Translations under genes and position numbers: made by a program | The notes under the pieces: generated by a model | Told to the model about the DNA's origin: nothing | The model's input: the letters and a program-made list of their open reading frames with translations, nothing else | Databases searched by the model: none | Shown: piece after piece, positions 36,701 through 50,300 of the stretch | Layout of the letters: the number at the start of each line of letters is the position of its first letter | How positions within the stretch are numbered: position 1 is the stretch's first letter | Origin: Dillenia suffruticosa | Taxonomy: Eukaryota > Streptophyta > Magnoliopsida > Dilleniales > Dilleniaceae | Reading direction: 5' to 3' | DNA: 64,000 nt | Assembly: GCA_033439265.1 (NCBI GenBank) | Contig: JAVTVX010000020.1 | Coordinates: 20,168,001-20,232,000 of the forward strand

Positions 36701-39700
36701 TCATCATGCATATTCTGGTAGAAGATTTTTTGGAAGCAAAAGGAATGTTGAGCTCACCTTTGATTCAGCACACTTATTTAGCTTCTCAGCATGCCTAGTA
36801 ATGCTCTGAAGAAACAGCATGTGCTTGATAGTGCGCTCCAGCAGTGAGTCAATGCTACACTGTGTAAATAACTTGAAAGTCTCAGCAAACAAAAGCAACA
36901 ATATTGCATGCACAGTACAGAATCCATACAATGTATAAAATCATCAAATTAGTACATTCACAAAATTGCAGAACAAAATATACCTTTGATCCATTGGGCA
37001 CAAGCTCCCGCAACTCCTTTATACGATCTTGGATCAATTGTCTATCTCTTGGCCTAGGCCTGGGGTTTTCTCCAGGTCTAGACCTCTTTTTGTTCATCTT
37101 ACCTGTTTCTAAGGGCTTTTGCAACCGCTCACTACACATACTTGAACTCCTTGATGACAATGCTTTTGAAGACCTAATACCATTAACTAAACAAAATGAT
37201 GACTGGTCCATTGAACATGCTGCTGAAGAGCTAGCAAGCTTACTATGAGTAGAATGTTCTGGCATTTCATCAGATGTCAACAGAGATTCTGCTGATTTAC
37301 AGAATGATCTCTCACTCTTGTTGTCAAGACCACTGAGGCATGCATTAGCAACAACTGCCTCTAGAAGATCTTCAGACCCTGATTCTGCCACTAACCCACT
37401 GCAGCCAATCCCTGATGGCATCTCCATGGTTGGCCCAGCTTCACTCTCCTCCATATGCCAATATTGGTAGTTATTCTGTTTGAGAAAAGATGGACCTAGT
37501 GCTTCTAGAAGCTCAAAACCAGCTGAAAATGTCAAAGATATATTCAAAGCATCCTTGCAACTTAACTCAGTCTGAAAATCCATAATGTTCATGTCTTCCT
37601 GAAGTTGAACATCTGAATGTACACGTCCATACAATTCTGGCTCTTGATGAGACTGCACACTATTAAGACTTTTTTCTGCATAATAAGCAGCTTCAAAGGC
37701 ATCCAAACGGAAGCATTGAGAACCTACTCTTGATGAATCAGCAGGCAGAATAAAATTGCATAAATTAATATTCTCAAATACATTGGAGGGGTAAGAAGTA
37801 TATTGGCACCCAGAACCAACACCTGCATGCTGAGAAGAACTAGTCACTCTTTCACACTTCCCATGATTCCACAGTCTCATTTGACCCTGTTTCTGAGTTT
37901 CCAAATTAGCTAATTCAGATCTTGAATGCACTAATTCAATTCTTCCATCACACTTGGGCTGGCTTGACTGAAGCCCTTTGCAGGCACTAAGCCCTTCAAT
38001 AGCCTCTCTCTGGTCAATAACAGGCAGTAGAACGCCTTGAGAGTTATTAGTGTGCTTCCTTGGAGGTGCGAGCAATGGCGACCATTGATTCAACTCTTCT
38101 CTTTTAATGATTCCATCTTTCTTTTCATCTTTGCCTTTGTCTTCATTTTGTTGTTTATCATGAGAAACTGCCAACGTTTCACCTCGCATGGGCATATCTG
38201 GCTGTGCAAAAAGACAAACAAGTAATGTACTGCATCATTCATAGAAGACATGATTTATAGGAAAAGAGGCAGTAGAGTTTGCATATCATACCAATATTTC
38301 CAGAATTACCAGAAAATATACACACACATTCTTTATATCTCTGTCTTCTAGGATACAATACATATTTTATATTTTATACAATATTAAACCCAGTATTTTT
38401 CTGCAAGTGAACTTATATTATTGGGAGAAAAAACGACATGAAAGTGAAACCAGGAAAAGGTAAGAACAGTATACTTGCATCATAAGCTAGAACCATACCA
38501 ATTTTCTCATAATTCTTTAAGAATAATGCGAAATGGGTAATAAAGTTTCTATGCATATATTTATAATCCTACATGCATATCCTGTGCAAGTGCTTCTGTG
38601 CTATTTAGAATGTGAAAGAGAAAGAAACAAGAGATATACCCGAGGTAAGGAACTGCTGCTACTACATTGTTTTCCATTGGAAATATTCACCATGGTGGTA
38701 TCTTGAAGTGCAAGAAAAGCCTCTTTGATATGGGTCACGAGCTTTAAATCCTCAGTAACCTGCTTCCACAAATATAGTAATAAGGAAAGACAAACCAGGT
38801 TTTTACAATTTGCGGAAGAAAATTAAAGCCGAGAAATAGCTAATTTGTTAACATCCACCGGGTGAGTAAAACCACAGGCTCAATATGACTCATAGCACAT
38901 CTAAGTAACCTTTTCAATCTCTGAAAAATCTACCCTCAGATAAATTACACACCCTTTGCAATTAGCTTCTGTATTAAGAGAAAACCCATTAAATTTTTTG
39001 CTCTTCGTGGTGGAAGAATGAATTCTAACTCTAAATAAATACAATCAACAAGCAGATGAAAAACATTCTAGAGTTGGATTCCAAAATCAAAGCACATAGA
39101 GTGCTTGAAAAGAATAAAATAGAAACAACTACAAAAATTAAAAATAATTACTGGCATTGATAAAATAAATTTTCCAACATGTTTAAACATAAAGATCAAA
39201 AAGAACTAGACAAATGTTTCTTATCAGCCAAGAACAAATTAAAATATGAGTATGAACAAACAGAAAGGCAAATTTTGCTCCATCCAAAAAATGGAGATAG
39301 ATCTTCACTATCTTTCCTCTAATCATGTACGACTGTAGTACAAGCAAAGCTGAGCCAGCTATTGTTTTTGTGCATTTATAATCCTCAAATTATATCTCCT
39401 ACCTTTGAACAGTGACTCACTGCCAGTTCCACACTCAAAATTGTACCAAGTCACCAATATATCTTTATTAATATGATAAATATTTTTTATTAAGAAATAG
39501 TCTAATTTCTCTCATCTAAAAATCCTTAACTTTGTCTAAGTCAATGGAGCTTAGGCCCTAAAACAAGCAATGTGCAGAAGCAACAGTCCTTGTCTCCAAA
39601 AATTTGCTAAACACCTTGCTGAAAATTTAATAGAAGTTTTGCAGAGATCAAGACATGAAAGTACTAAACCTAATTTTGAGGGCAGGTAGGTCCTACACCT

Positions 39701-41919
39701 ATCTTTGTTTATTTACCCATCATCCCTCAAGATATGTAGTAGGACTCTGTTGATTCCATAAGTTGGCAGATTCCACCCCCCAAAAAAAACCCTAAAAAAT
39801 AAATAAATAAATAAATAAAAGAAAAAAAGGTTGTAGGATGCCAAATTAATCGATGCAATGTGCATATTAACACACCTTCTTCACACTAAATATTGCTTTT
39901 TTAAATAACAAAGTATTTGGAAGATGAACAACAGATTTAACGGTAGTTGACCATCAACCATTTTATCCTTTGCTAGTAGAAAAATGGGAAAAACCACACA
40001 CCAACACAAGAGGTATACTAAAGACCCACAATATTAGAGCCAACAGAGGTCTGGAGCTATGTAAAACATTGTCTTGCAATTTAAGATGTTTAGTTCAGAC
40101 CTACTTAAGAACTACTGTAAAATAAGAACTTGTATGTTTTCTCAAAAGGTGTACTTACTTTATCTACAGATCCAAGCTGAACAACGCCATGTGGAACAAC
40201 AGCTACAACAGCAATGGTCTACAAAATAAGGCAAAAGTATCTACTTCAATTAATTATCTCATAGATATAATTATTTGACATAAATGAAGATGAATGGTAA
40301 AACTAGAAAAGATAGTATTAGAAATCAAGAGATACGTACTAAGTTGAGAATGAATTCAATTATGAATAATATGAGAAAACATTGTCTAAGGTGGTTTAAA
40401 CATATGGAACAAAATCCCAAACACACACCAGTTAGGAGGAGTGAGGCCTTAAATGTAGAAGATTTAGCAAAATATCGAGGTAGACCTTTGAAAACGTGGA
40501 TGCAAGTTATCAGTAAGGATATGAATATTAAGAATTTAGTTAAAAGGATTTTAGATAGAAATAAATGGTATAGGAGAATACAAATTAGTTGAATTAATGC
40601 ACTTTTATTATTAATTCTATAGATAGTTTACTTTTATTTCTTTTCTCCTCTCTCCTATATTGGTCGTAAACGACCGACTTTAAAATTTGGAATTAAGACT
40701 CGATGTGTTGTTGTATATATGTAATTATTTGACACAATGCTTCAAAAGATCTAAGCATTTTAATATCATTCTATATGGATTGAAGGAGTTAAAATATTAA
40801 AAGAAAATAATAATAAAAAAACACCTGCAATTATAAGAAAAGAATACATGACCAATTAGAAGACCACAAAACTACCATTAGTAACCAAAGCTGGACAGTT
40901 CTTTGGTGTAAGACAATTAGCCTAAGATTTCATAATTCAATGACACAAGGTGGTACAAGGTTATGCAATTCATTAATGATGTTAAATAGTCAAGATCATT
41001 AATAAATAAATAAATAAAATCCCCACCCTACATTCCAATCAGAGTTGGTCAAATGTCACTTTCAGTCACCCAATGTGGGATACCAAGTATGCAGTGAAAC
41101 AGTAATTTCTCAAATCAGGACAAGGCAAAGTGAGAGGGGTAAAAGAATTTTTATCTACAACAAAGAGATGTGCTAATATTTGAAGGGAGAAACTCTTAAG
41201 CAGTATTGAGGCATCCAGACTTGCCAAGAAGTATACAGGACCTTCTCTCAACTTAGGATTTGCGGCGTTGAACCAGTAAGGATGTCAAGCTTTCATTAAA
41301 ATATGTGATGATTTGAATCTACAATGTCTTTGGTTGATAGAAATATCACGATCTATGCAGATCACGTTTTTCCTCTATGTCATGGGATTAAATGGTCTAT
41401 TTTAGCCCCTTTAGAATACCCAGCAACAGAGGCTTCAAATGGTTCCAGTTAGATATTGTAAGACAGATTGCAAAACGTTAATGTGCTGATTCATATGCTC
41501 TCTAATCCCACTTCCTTCTTTCTTTTATTCCATTTCTTATGGATGATATCTCATCCACCTCTCTTTTTGTACTTCCTCTATCAGAATTACTTTTCTTCTG
41601 CTGCCAACATTTGAATGGAGAACAATGGCCAATATCCGTCTAAATCAATAGCCATGAACAACGCTGCCTACCCTTTTCTTTTGGAAACTGAGTCACCCCG
41701 AGGATTATTACCATAACATAAAAATTATTTGTAAATCAGACAAGGAATAGAATAGAAGGCATACCCTGATTCCAGCAGAAAACTGAGCTTGCCAACCATC
41801 AAAACACTGGAAATTTAAATAAGGAAAGCGCTAAATAAGGAACATAGAGTAGATTGTAAAATCAAACTAAATCAACATTAAAATGCCTTTGAACATGTTC
41901 GGGTGATAATGGTACCCCA

Positions 41920-41952
<33 letters not shown>

Positions 41953-43354
41953 AATAATATACGAATTCCCAAAGACAAAAATGCATGCAATAACTAATAT
42001 GGTACAGAGTAAAGCAAAGCTTTACGGTGAAATTGCACAACTTATACTAGACATAGACATACAGCCAAAAAAGAAAATGCTAACCTCAACCGACAAACAG
42101 GAATCCATCATCTGATTATCAGAAAATATCCATCTGTGTCTTCGAGTAACAGCCACCTCTCCAACTATCCTGTTCAACAAGGAATAGTCATAAATCTCTC
42201 TGAACCAGATGCACTAGCATAGTTTGATTAGTATCCAGAATAACAAAGGCATTGATTACCAGCCAACTGAGGATAAATTGAAATTGGATAATGATCCAAA
42301 CCTCCAACTAGAAGTTAAGTGGCAACAGTTCATGTTATAATTGACGACTGGTGATTGGAGAACTTTCAGCACCAAATTATCATGTAACAGTATAGCAGTC
42401 GAAAGAAGAAAAAAAAAATAGTGGACTACAATCTAAAAGATGGATATCATACCCTTCCCCTAGAGAAAATACATGATATGACATCTTTGCCACAGCTAAT
42501 CCAAGAGGATCATGCAAAAAATGTCCTTCATGTAAGATCTCCAGTGTCTTATTCAAGCTCCTGTCCTCAGGAGAACATTGTTGGTCACGGTTATTGTAGT
42601 ACATGTCCTCCCAAGTCAACACCCTGCAACAAGTTCCAACTTGCAGCATTAAACTAAGGAAAACATAGTGTTGCTCATAATTTGAAACCTAGATATGCAG
42701 TCAAACAAAAGCACCTGTTTTTAATGCCTCTAACTATATCATGTATGATTTGCAATTTACCCGGACTGTGTTACTGTGTTACTGTGTTAAAAGTAGAAGG
42801 TTATGCGCTCTTTTGATACCTTTTGAAAAGAAAGTCAAGAATTCAAGAGCAAATGCATGCTTTTACATGGAAAAAAAAGTGGTTGATCATATTAAGACTG
42901 TCTTGATGGCTTCACTACAGAATGAAAAGAAATTGAGGTCGAACAAGAAACCAATTATATTTGAAATTTCCAATCTATGATGTTTTGAATGAGTTATGAA
43001 CCAAGAAAAACTGTGAAAGGGAATTCATTTCCATAAGTTGGCAACAGTGCATTCCACCAATTGATGACACTCGCAGCAGTTAGAAAAAACTATAGCCCAT
43101 GTTAGGAGTTGTTTTCCTACTCCACAACTTCAAACTTACAGTAAAAGCAATTAGCACGTCGAAACTCAAAACCTCAACATAACAAGTACTAATGTCAACA
43201 TGGGACAGGATAATCCAAGACAAACAAATCGATCATGTTATTTGAAAACACAAACTTACATGCGAGCGCGATGTTCAAGTTTCCAGAAAATAGCATACTT
43301 CCACTGAGTGTTGAAACAGAGACTTTTGAGCACTTGGTGCAAGTGAAAACCCAT
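33737..43354 (-). CDS. LHW-like bHLH transcription factor (746 aa, 11 coding exons)
   Basis: Exons in coding order: 43354-43260, 42623-42453, 42169-42085, 41806-41765, 40218-40159, 38759-38640, 38201-36984, 36859-36758, 36413-36273, 35455-35330, 33817-33737. All junctions are GT-AG and total 2241 nt in one frame. The N-terminus (MGFHLHQVLKSLCFNTQW, YAIFWKLEHRARM, SYHVFSLGEG) is the bHLH-MYC_N domain of the LONESOME HIGHWAY family. The bHLH lies at about residues 570-630, across exons 7 and 8 (RPRDRQLIQDRIKELRELVP, CSIDSLLERTIKHMLFLQSI), with the atypical basic region of this family. The C-terminus (LGLTILKGI, KTWIWFVVE, DILWPLVQLLQSK) is the family dimerisation region. LHW-type proteins act in the nucleus as heterodimers with TMO5-type bHLHs in vascular and root development. 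An in-frame ATG five codons upstream (43369) is a possible alternative start. No coding damage seen. It is closest to LHW-LIKE (bHLH155-type) members, by recollection. Confidence 0.93.
40281..40721 (+). mobile_element. 5'-truncated LINE tail (RTE type) in a bHLH intron, 13-bp target duplication
   Basis: Flanked by TAATTATTTGACA at 40268-40280 and 40722-40734. It encodes the C-terminal end of a LINE reverse transcriptase (102 codons, 40284-40592): GKTRKDSIRNQEIRTKL, LRWFKHMEQ, PVRRSEAL, RGRPLKTWMQVI, DRNKWYRRI. The 3' end, AATTAAGACTCGATGTGTTG followed by TTGTATATAT, has the TTG-type tail of plant RTE elements instead of poly(A). It sits in intron 4, antisense to the bHLH gene, and is spliced out. 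The 5' truncation is usual for target-primed reverse transcription. Confidence 0.88.
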
Positions 43355-43463
43355 CTTCTTCTCCCTCATCAAGAAAATTCTAACACCACCCCACTAAAGG
43401 ACACTCCTTAAACCCAACCGGGTTACAGTAAAAAATTCTGAATTAAAACCCTAATTTCCTAAA

Positions 43464-43469
43464 TCACAT
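43464..43469 (-). promoter_or_regulatory. AUG-UGA minimal upstream ORF in the bHLH leader
   Basis: The minus strand reads GGGCATGTGATTTAGG: a start codon followed at once by a stop, four bases after the end of the 32-codon upstream ORF. AUG-stop elements stall ribosomes in some plant leaders. Function here is inferred. Confidence 0.5.
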
Positions 43470-43472
43470 GCC

Positions 43473-43571
43473 CTAGCTTCCTCTATAAGATCCTCTTCCT
43501 GCTTGTTTCCTCCGTAACCCCGCTCGCCGTTTTATCGGCGGTCCCACCGCCGAGAGCAACAATTCCCCCAT
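43473..43571 (-). CDS. Upstream ORF in the bHLH leader (32 aa), candidate conserved-peptide uORF
   Basis: It starts in a strong context (AAAATGG) and reads MGELLLSAVGPPIKRR followed by AGLRRKQAGRGSYRGS, then stop: a strongly basic peptide. It ends 118 nt before the main start codon. Codon composition is GC-rich against an AT-rich leader, which suggests coding constraint. LHW-family genes in Arabidopsis are, as I recall, annotated with conserved-peptide uORFs (the CPuORF6-8 group), so a translational control role is likely. I cannot confirm the peptide match without a comparison. Confidence 0.6.
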   Translation of the reverse strand: MGELLLSAVGPPIKRRAGLRRKQAGRGSYRGS

Positions 43572-43641
43572 TTTCTCTCTCCTTATTAAAAACCCTAACT
43601 CTAACCCTAGTTTTTCAATCTACAGTCTTCGAATCAACTAC

Positions 43642-43860
43642 TCACCAGCTCAGAACTAGGGTTAGATCACCCAAATTGAATAGACAATTGTCAGTTGACA
43701 ACACTTTTGGTGTGAATTTTGCCATTGATTAACTCACAGTTTGACCAAATATTCAGTCAGAAATTCAAAACTCAATTAGGTTCTTTTTTTTTTCCCGAAG
43801 AAATGTAAACAAGTGAATTAAACACGAAGAGACTCAACGAATATCTGGAGACATCGACAT
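43642..43860 (-). promoter_or_regulatory. Further upstream AUGs in the bHLH leader
   Basis: Two more small frames precede the 32-codon uORF: an 8-codon one at 43860-43834 (MSMSPDIR) and a 27-codon one at 43725-43642 (MAKFTPKVLSTD...). They are present only if transcription starts upstream of 43860 and no leader intron removes them. Two AACCCTA telo-box-like words lie at about 43591-43609 in the leader. Confidence 0.4.
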
Positions 43861-43977
43861 CCTGAGACTACAAATTTGAATTTTCAGAAAATTAAAATTC
43901 AATCGAAAAATTGGGGTGTTTTAGAGAGCAAGCGAAAGCAGGAGCGAGCGAGCTTTTAGAATTAGTTAAGAAGCTCG

Positions 43978-44069
43978 GGAGAGAGAGAGAGAAAGAGAGA
44001 GAAAGAGAGAACAGTTAACTGTTACTTCTTTATGAAAGTGGAAAAGGGTGAGATGAGTGCTAATTTATA
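43978..44069 (-). promoter_or_regulatory. Probable core promoter of the bHLH gene
   Basis: A TATA box, TATAAAT, on the minus strand at 44069-44063 is followed 50-90 bases later by a CT-rich tract (44012-43978), a common layout around plant transcription starts. This would give a leader of roughly 680 nt. The start site itself is not visible in sequence. Confidence 0.5.
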
Positions 44070-44435
44070 ATGTGCGGAGGAAACACCAGGGCGCACCCTC
44101 CCTCAAATTTTTACCAAACACTTGGCCGGAAAACGAGCATCTGCTTCATCTGCGCATCCTGCGTATTTTAGTATGTCAAATCTCGTCATGTTAACAAATT
44201 TACCCTCGAAATGCTGCCTTATTTACCAAAACACCACCAAGAAGATGGAGAAAGAGAAACCCAAGTATCAAGGAAAGAGCCTATGCGCGAATTTATTTTG
44301 CAGTTTTTGAGTATGCTATTCTATATATCAAAGCCAAATAGAGCTAAACGAAAGCACACTTTTTTTCTAGTCTTGAGTCATTTTGATGGCCAACAACATC
44401 ATTTCTAAGCAAGAGAAATTGCTTCTTATCCTTCA

Positions 44436-44551
<116 letters not shown>

Positions 44552-46982
44552 CTTTTTGTTTTTTCCACAAAATGATTGGACTACTAAAAGTTGGGACACT
44601 CTTGCAAATTTCTCAAATTTGCCACCATTGTCCCCCTCCATCTTAACGCATTGTATTCATATTTTTGGTCCTCTTATGGTTTCCAAGTGTAATATCTCTC
44701 TATGAGCACTTATGTCCAACCGATGATCATTGAGTGGCATTCGAGAGTGACATTGAATTATGTCGACCGACAGTTATGCCAAGGATGGACCCCTTTTAAT
44801 TGATGTTCACATTGATCTCATTTAGAGCATAAGTATTTTTTTTATGTTGAATCAACCAAAATCCAAAATGATATTCTAACAAATTTGATTCGATAGTTGT
44901 CATGTTTAATTTAGAAAAAGTTCTGCTAACGTAATTTTTTTATTTTTAAATTTTAAATTTTAAATTTGATTAAATGATTTAACACTCATACCTACTATAC
45001 CAACTATCTGTTGATATTGAAATAGATGGATGGAACTGTTATTGAAATAGATGATTGGAGTTTCAATTATTAAAGATGAAAATTTATTTTAGGAGAGAAT
45101 CAAATATAACATGTAAATGATAGAAGACGAGTGATAGATTTTTATAAATTTTTAATAACAAATAATATTCAAAAAAAATTAATGGTCTTTTTAAAAATTT
45201 TAAAGATATTTATTGAAATAATTTAAAATATATATTAATCTTTTTGTTTTAGAACTTAAGGGGATCGTTTTCTCGTCCCCTCTATCGGATCAGACATATT
45301 TTCACTAAACTATCAATAGTATAATCCTTATTCACAAAAATATTTGTCCCCAGTCCTGAATACGAGGGTATCAATGTTATTGCCTTTAGGACTTACCGTG
45401 TTCATGTTGTTTCTTCTTGTATTGCACCTACTCAACATTATCTTAGGAGGAATATTATGATTGCTTTAAACAGTGTGATCTTATGCGATTATTGTCATTG
45501 ATTTCTAATCATTTTTTCGCTTTATTTATTTATTTTTTGGGAGGAGATTTTAATGGTCTGATTTCGTTAAATTACTGCTCTTGAAGAACAACAGTACAAA
45601 ATATACTTGAAAAGGGTGGGGGGGGGGGGAATGAAGAAATGATCACATGATCAATCATCACATTAATCACTTCAAAAAACAAAACGTTGTTACTTTTAAT
45701 ACAAAAAGATTCAAGTTGTCGGTAAGTAATGCAAGAAAGTTTGGCTATTTTGTTGGCTTTCGGAGATTAGGCTACATTCGCGATCATTCCCAATTTTTTT
45801 TTTCTTTTTACTTTATTACATATTCAAAAATTCGATTAATCTGATTCAAATAGTTATCGGGTCTAATTTAAAATTGATTTTTTCAATACTTGTTTTTTTA
45901 TTTTCAAAATTTAAATTCAAAATTTTGATTAAAAAAGTTTAATTTTCAATTACTAAATTTACGGGTTATTAGTTGATCATTCTCTGTCAGTAGTTTGTAT
46001 TTTCTAGTTTTTAATTTTCTTGATTAATTATCGGAAATGAGCTGGTGTAATTAATTAGAACACATAATGGGAAAATTACTCAAGGTTACCTCCTTAAGTA
46101 ACAATGCTTGAACTTGTTAAATGGATTTACTCTATTTTGAAAACCTTGCAAGCCAAGCATTAAGATACTGACTTCGTTTGACTTCACTCTCTACGTCTCT
46201 TTCTCAAAATTAGAACCTTCTACTTTCACTAATTTAGATTATTTAATAAGGTCTAAAGCCAATCATGAATATTATTTATAAATGTTCCTAGATAAAATTA
46301 TACATAGCAGCTGTAGTTTAATTTTCACTTTTACTATTAAAAAGGTTTTACTAACCTATATAACTCGGTTCAAAAATATATTATTCATTATTCTTAAATA
46401 TATATATGTGTGTGTATATATATAAATAAATATATCAGAGTGCTTCGTATGCTTGTGTTTATTTATTGGAGTGACCTGACGTTCAAGTTTTAATTCAAAA
46501 AATTCAATAGATGCAAAAAAAATAAAAAGGAAAAGAAAGAAAAAAGATGATAGATGGGTATACTTGCAAGTAATTGATATACTTTGATTTGCAGAATTTG
46601 TAAAGTAATTTTAAGTCGAGGCACAAGATTTTTTTTTCTTTCTTTTCTTTGCTGATCGATAAATCTCTTCTTGAAAAATTTTAATTTATTTCAATGTTAT
46701 TTAACTTATTTTTATTTTATTTTATTTATTTTAAATATTTTTAAATTAAAGTAAAAAATAACAAAAAATAGAGAATTTTGTGAGAAAAAATTAAATTTTC
46801 TTTTAAAAAGATGTATAATAATATTTTATATTAAAACATAATTAATCTTAATTTAATTTTGACCTTAATTTAGGACCAAAGGGTTAAGTGAAAAAATAAT
46901 GCAAGAGTAACTTCGACCAGGGTCTGAGTGATGTAAATGATGAGTCATATACTCCTGTGTGGCCAAATGAAATAAGTCATAG

Positions 46983-47298
46983 TCTCTCTCTCTCTCTCTC
47001 TCTCAGGTGATTCAATTTCTTATTCAGGAGACCAAATAGTCCCAAAACCATGAGGTAAGTAATGTGTAAGGCTGCAGAAAGGAAGTGAAATATAATTTAA
47101 ATTTGAGGATTTTCTCAGTCCTTTTAGGCAATTAGATTTCGATGGACCCTTTTCCTTCTTTCCGCATTTCTACCTTTTTTCTTTGCTTTAGTCTCTTTCT
47201 TGTAAAGTTGGGTACCCAAATCATCCTAAGCAGATTTCTTAGCTTGGCTTTTCACTAACATGTAATCCAAGGAAGGCGACTTCTTAGGCTCTTATGAG

Positions 47299-47374
<76 letters not shown>
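46983..47374. repeat. Two CT microsatellites (46983-47004 and 47301-47374)
   Basis: 11 and 37 uninterrupted CT units separated by about 300 bases of unique AT-rich DNA. Confidence 0.95.
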
Positions 47375-47376
<2 letters not shown>

Positions 47377-50300
47377 CCCCTCAAAGTCTTGATGGATGGG
47401 CGAGAAAAAATTGCAAAAGCATTGGAAACTTTCATTGTCACACTTGATGCTCATGAAGCACTGGGTAGCCATTACATGAAAAAATTATAGAAAAATGTTC
47501 TTCAATGTTATTATATATATGAGTTAATTAAGATGAGAAAGTTGCATTTTTTGTTAAATTTGTTTAAATATTTGTGAATTTAAATATAAAATTTTAAACA
47601 AAAACTATTTCAACTTCAAGATGATTCAAATTCAAGATTTAAAATGAAAAGATTAAATTTTCATCAAATACTTTTCTGTCTAAAATGTCATAAATTTTTC
47701 ATGAAATAAAAAGCTACCTGCTCTTGCCATTGTATTAAAAGATGTTTAAAAAGATTTAACGATTTTTGTCCTTACAAATAAATTATAATAAATCTGAATA
47801 AATACACCAATATCACCAAAAGTTGAAATTTTTATTTCATTTAAATTAAAGATAATTTATTAATTATTTCTCTATATAATTAACTTGAATTATATATATT
47901 TCTCTTTATCATTGAAATTGAATTTCTCTTGAACATGAGTGTGTATATAGCACTAGCTAAGATTGCTAAGGTCAACTAAGCCTTCAAAAAGGTTTCAATA
48001 CTTTTTATGTGGAAGTACAATGAATTAGAAGGCAAGGGGTAGTTTTCTAAGGATGTGGGTTGGCATGTTGACACAGTGAATGATTGATACGGGGCCGCAA
48101 AAAATCCCAGTAGTGGGGAATCCATAATGATCGACATTTTTTCTTTTCTTTTTTTTTTTTATGTTTCCAAAAAATGATGTACGTCTCTGTATATTTTAGT
48201 GTAATTTGAGCATAAAAACTCATGATTAGCTTGATTGAAATTGACTTTACAAGCAAAGTCTTGTAGTAATCAATCATACAACTAAGAAATGTAGAGTCCA
48301 CATTTTATTTTATTTTATTTTTTTATAATGAAGGTCATGGAATTCAAAAAAAAAAACAAAAAAACAAAAAAAATTGAATATGATCTCCACTTTATACTTT
48401 TCTATAAAAAATTCAAATTTTTTCAGAAACAAGAAATCTATTACTAAAATGTTACGTTTTGCCGGTGGAGAAGAAGAAAGAGCTCCTCCAAATTGGCCAA
48501 CTTTACATCTCTAGATGGAAGTAATTTCTTATGAAATATTTCTTCCAAGGAATTAAAAATACTTCTTTGAAATGGCAAATAGCTTTTTTTTTTATTATAT
48601 TTTTCATTGTCTTTATCAAAAAATGATTATTAGCAAAATAAATATAAATTTATTATAGAGAAAATGATCGCTTAGGGAAAAGTAAGAGATTTTATTGTAT
48701 TTTTATTTTTGATTTACAAAGGAAGACATCATTTTGGAGGAAAAATGGGTTCAAACTCGACTCAAAAAGAAGAGTTTTTAATATCATTAATTTATGAATT
48801 TATTTATTATTTTAATTTCATTTCATAATCAACAAGAAAAATGATTTTAATAGGTAAAAAGTGAAGTGGTCCCCTTTCCAAAAAGGTGAGAAAATGCATG
48901 TAATTTATAATTACACTCATTAAACACAAAAAGGATTGTGGAGCAATTAACCATCATGCGGTCGAAAGTGGTATAATTTTAATTTTGTTTAATTAAACCG
49001 GGTCAAACAAGAAACGTTCGGGACCAAACCTTGTAATGCGCATAATTTCCAGCACTAAATCAGTGCAAAATGCTTTACAACCAAGCTCCTCTCTCCCCTT
49101 TTTTTTTTTTATTTTAATAATCAATTAATATTTAAAATTATATTCTTATTAATTCGATTCAAATATTATTAAATCTAATTTTAAAAAAACTTTTACAACA
49201 TAATTTTTTTATTCATAAATTTTAAATTTTATTTATCAAATCAATTGAACCAATCCTCTTTCTCTCTCTTCGCGCTCTCTCTCTCCCTCTCCCTCTCTCT
49301 TTCTGGGTAATTGTAAAATTCAATTAACCAAGGAGGACAATGTTGGCGCTAGTGGCATTTGTCACGTTCCGCCACACTAAACCAGAGGACATAACAAGTT
49401 CTCGCGCCACTGCAGGCCAGGGATTATCTCCAGGTATTTACCATTTTAAGAATAATATTATATTACTTAAACGAGTTAAAAATAAATTCAATTCAATTCA
49501 ATATAAAAATATTTATATAAATAAAAAATATTTAAATTTATCACAGTATTTTTTTAAATCAAATAAAAAATTAAAATATACTAAGATAACCTGTTTTGGT
49601 CCATTAGATTTTTAGTTTATTTGGTCCCCTAACATTATTTATTTTTAAAATTGATCCATGAGAATTAATTTTTTTTTTAAATCTTGTTCACAAAGTTGAA
49701 ATTAGTCTCAACCGGAACTAGCAGACTTTTTTAATAAAATATTATTAATATAATAATAAATTTTTGTACAAAAATATGATCGTGTTTATAAAATTTTATC
49801 TTTTCAATTAAAAATATGTTATTTTAATTAAAAATAAAATAAAAATAAAATAAAATAGAGACGAGTTGAGATAAATCAAGAAAAACAAAATTTCTAAATA
49901 ATACCAAAACTCTCTATCTATAATAATAAACTTATGAAAACTTGATTCATTGTACAATTAGGCCATGAAGTTGAATTTTTAAGATATTTAAGTAAAATGG
50001 TAACTTTGCATCTGGTCGGTTGTTGGCGTATTAGGGAATGAAATATCCACAATTTTTGGTAGGAAACCGTCCCCTCAATGGTCTAAGTGATTTTCACGTG
50101 GCATTTTGGTACGTCAAACTGGTCTAGCTATTATCCCAAAATTAAAAAAAATATATATATATATTATATAATGAAAGTTGTCTTTTGAATGGCCAGATAT
50201 TTTAATTTTACACTAAAATATAGTGTAAAACTAGAAATCAACAGAAAAAATAAAAAATAAAAAATTTTAATTTGATATTCAAATTTGATAGAAATTAGAT

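Noticed and set aside
43591-43612. Telomere-like AACCCTAACTCTAACCCTAG
   Set aside because: Too short and imperfect for an interstitial telomere; better read as telo-box words common in plant leaders.
45370-45540. Plus-strand stretch with some coding-like readings (TYRVHVVSS, LRRNIMIALNSVILCDY)
   Set aside because: Short, not linked to other exons and not assignable to a family with confidence.
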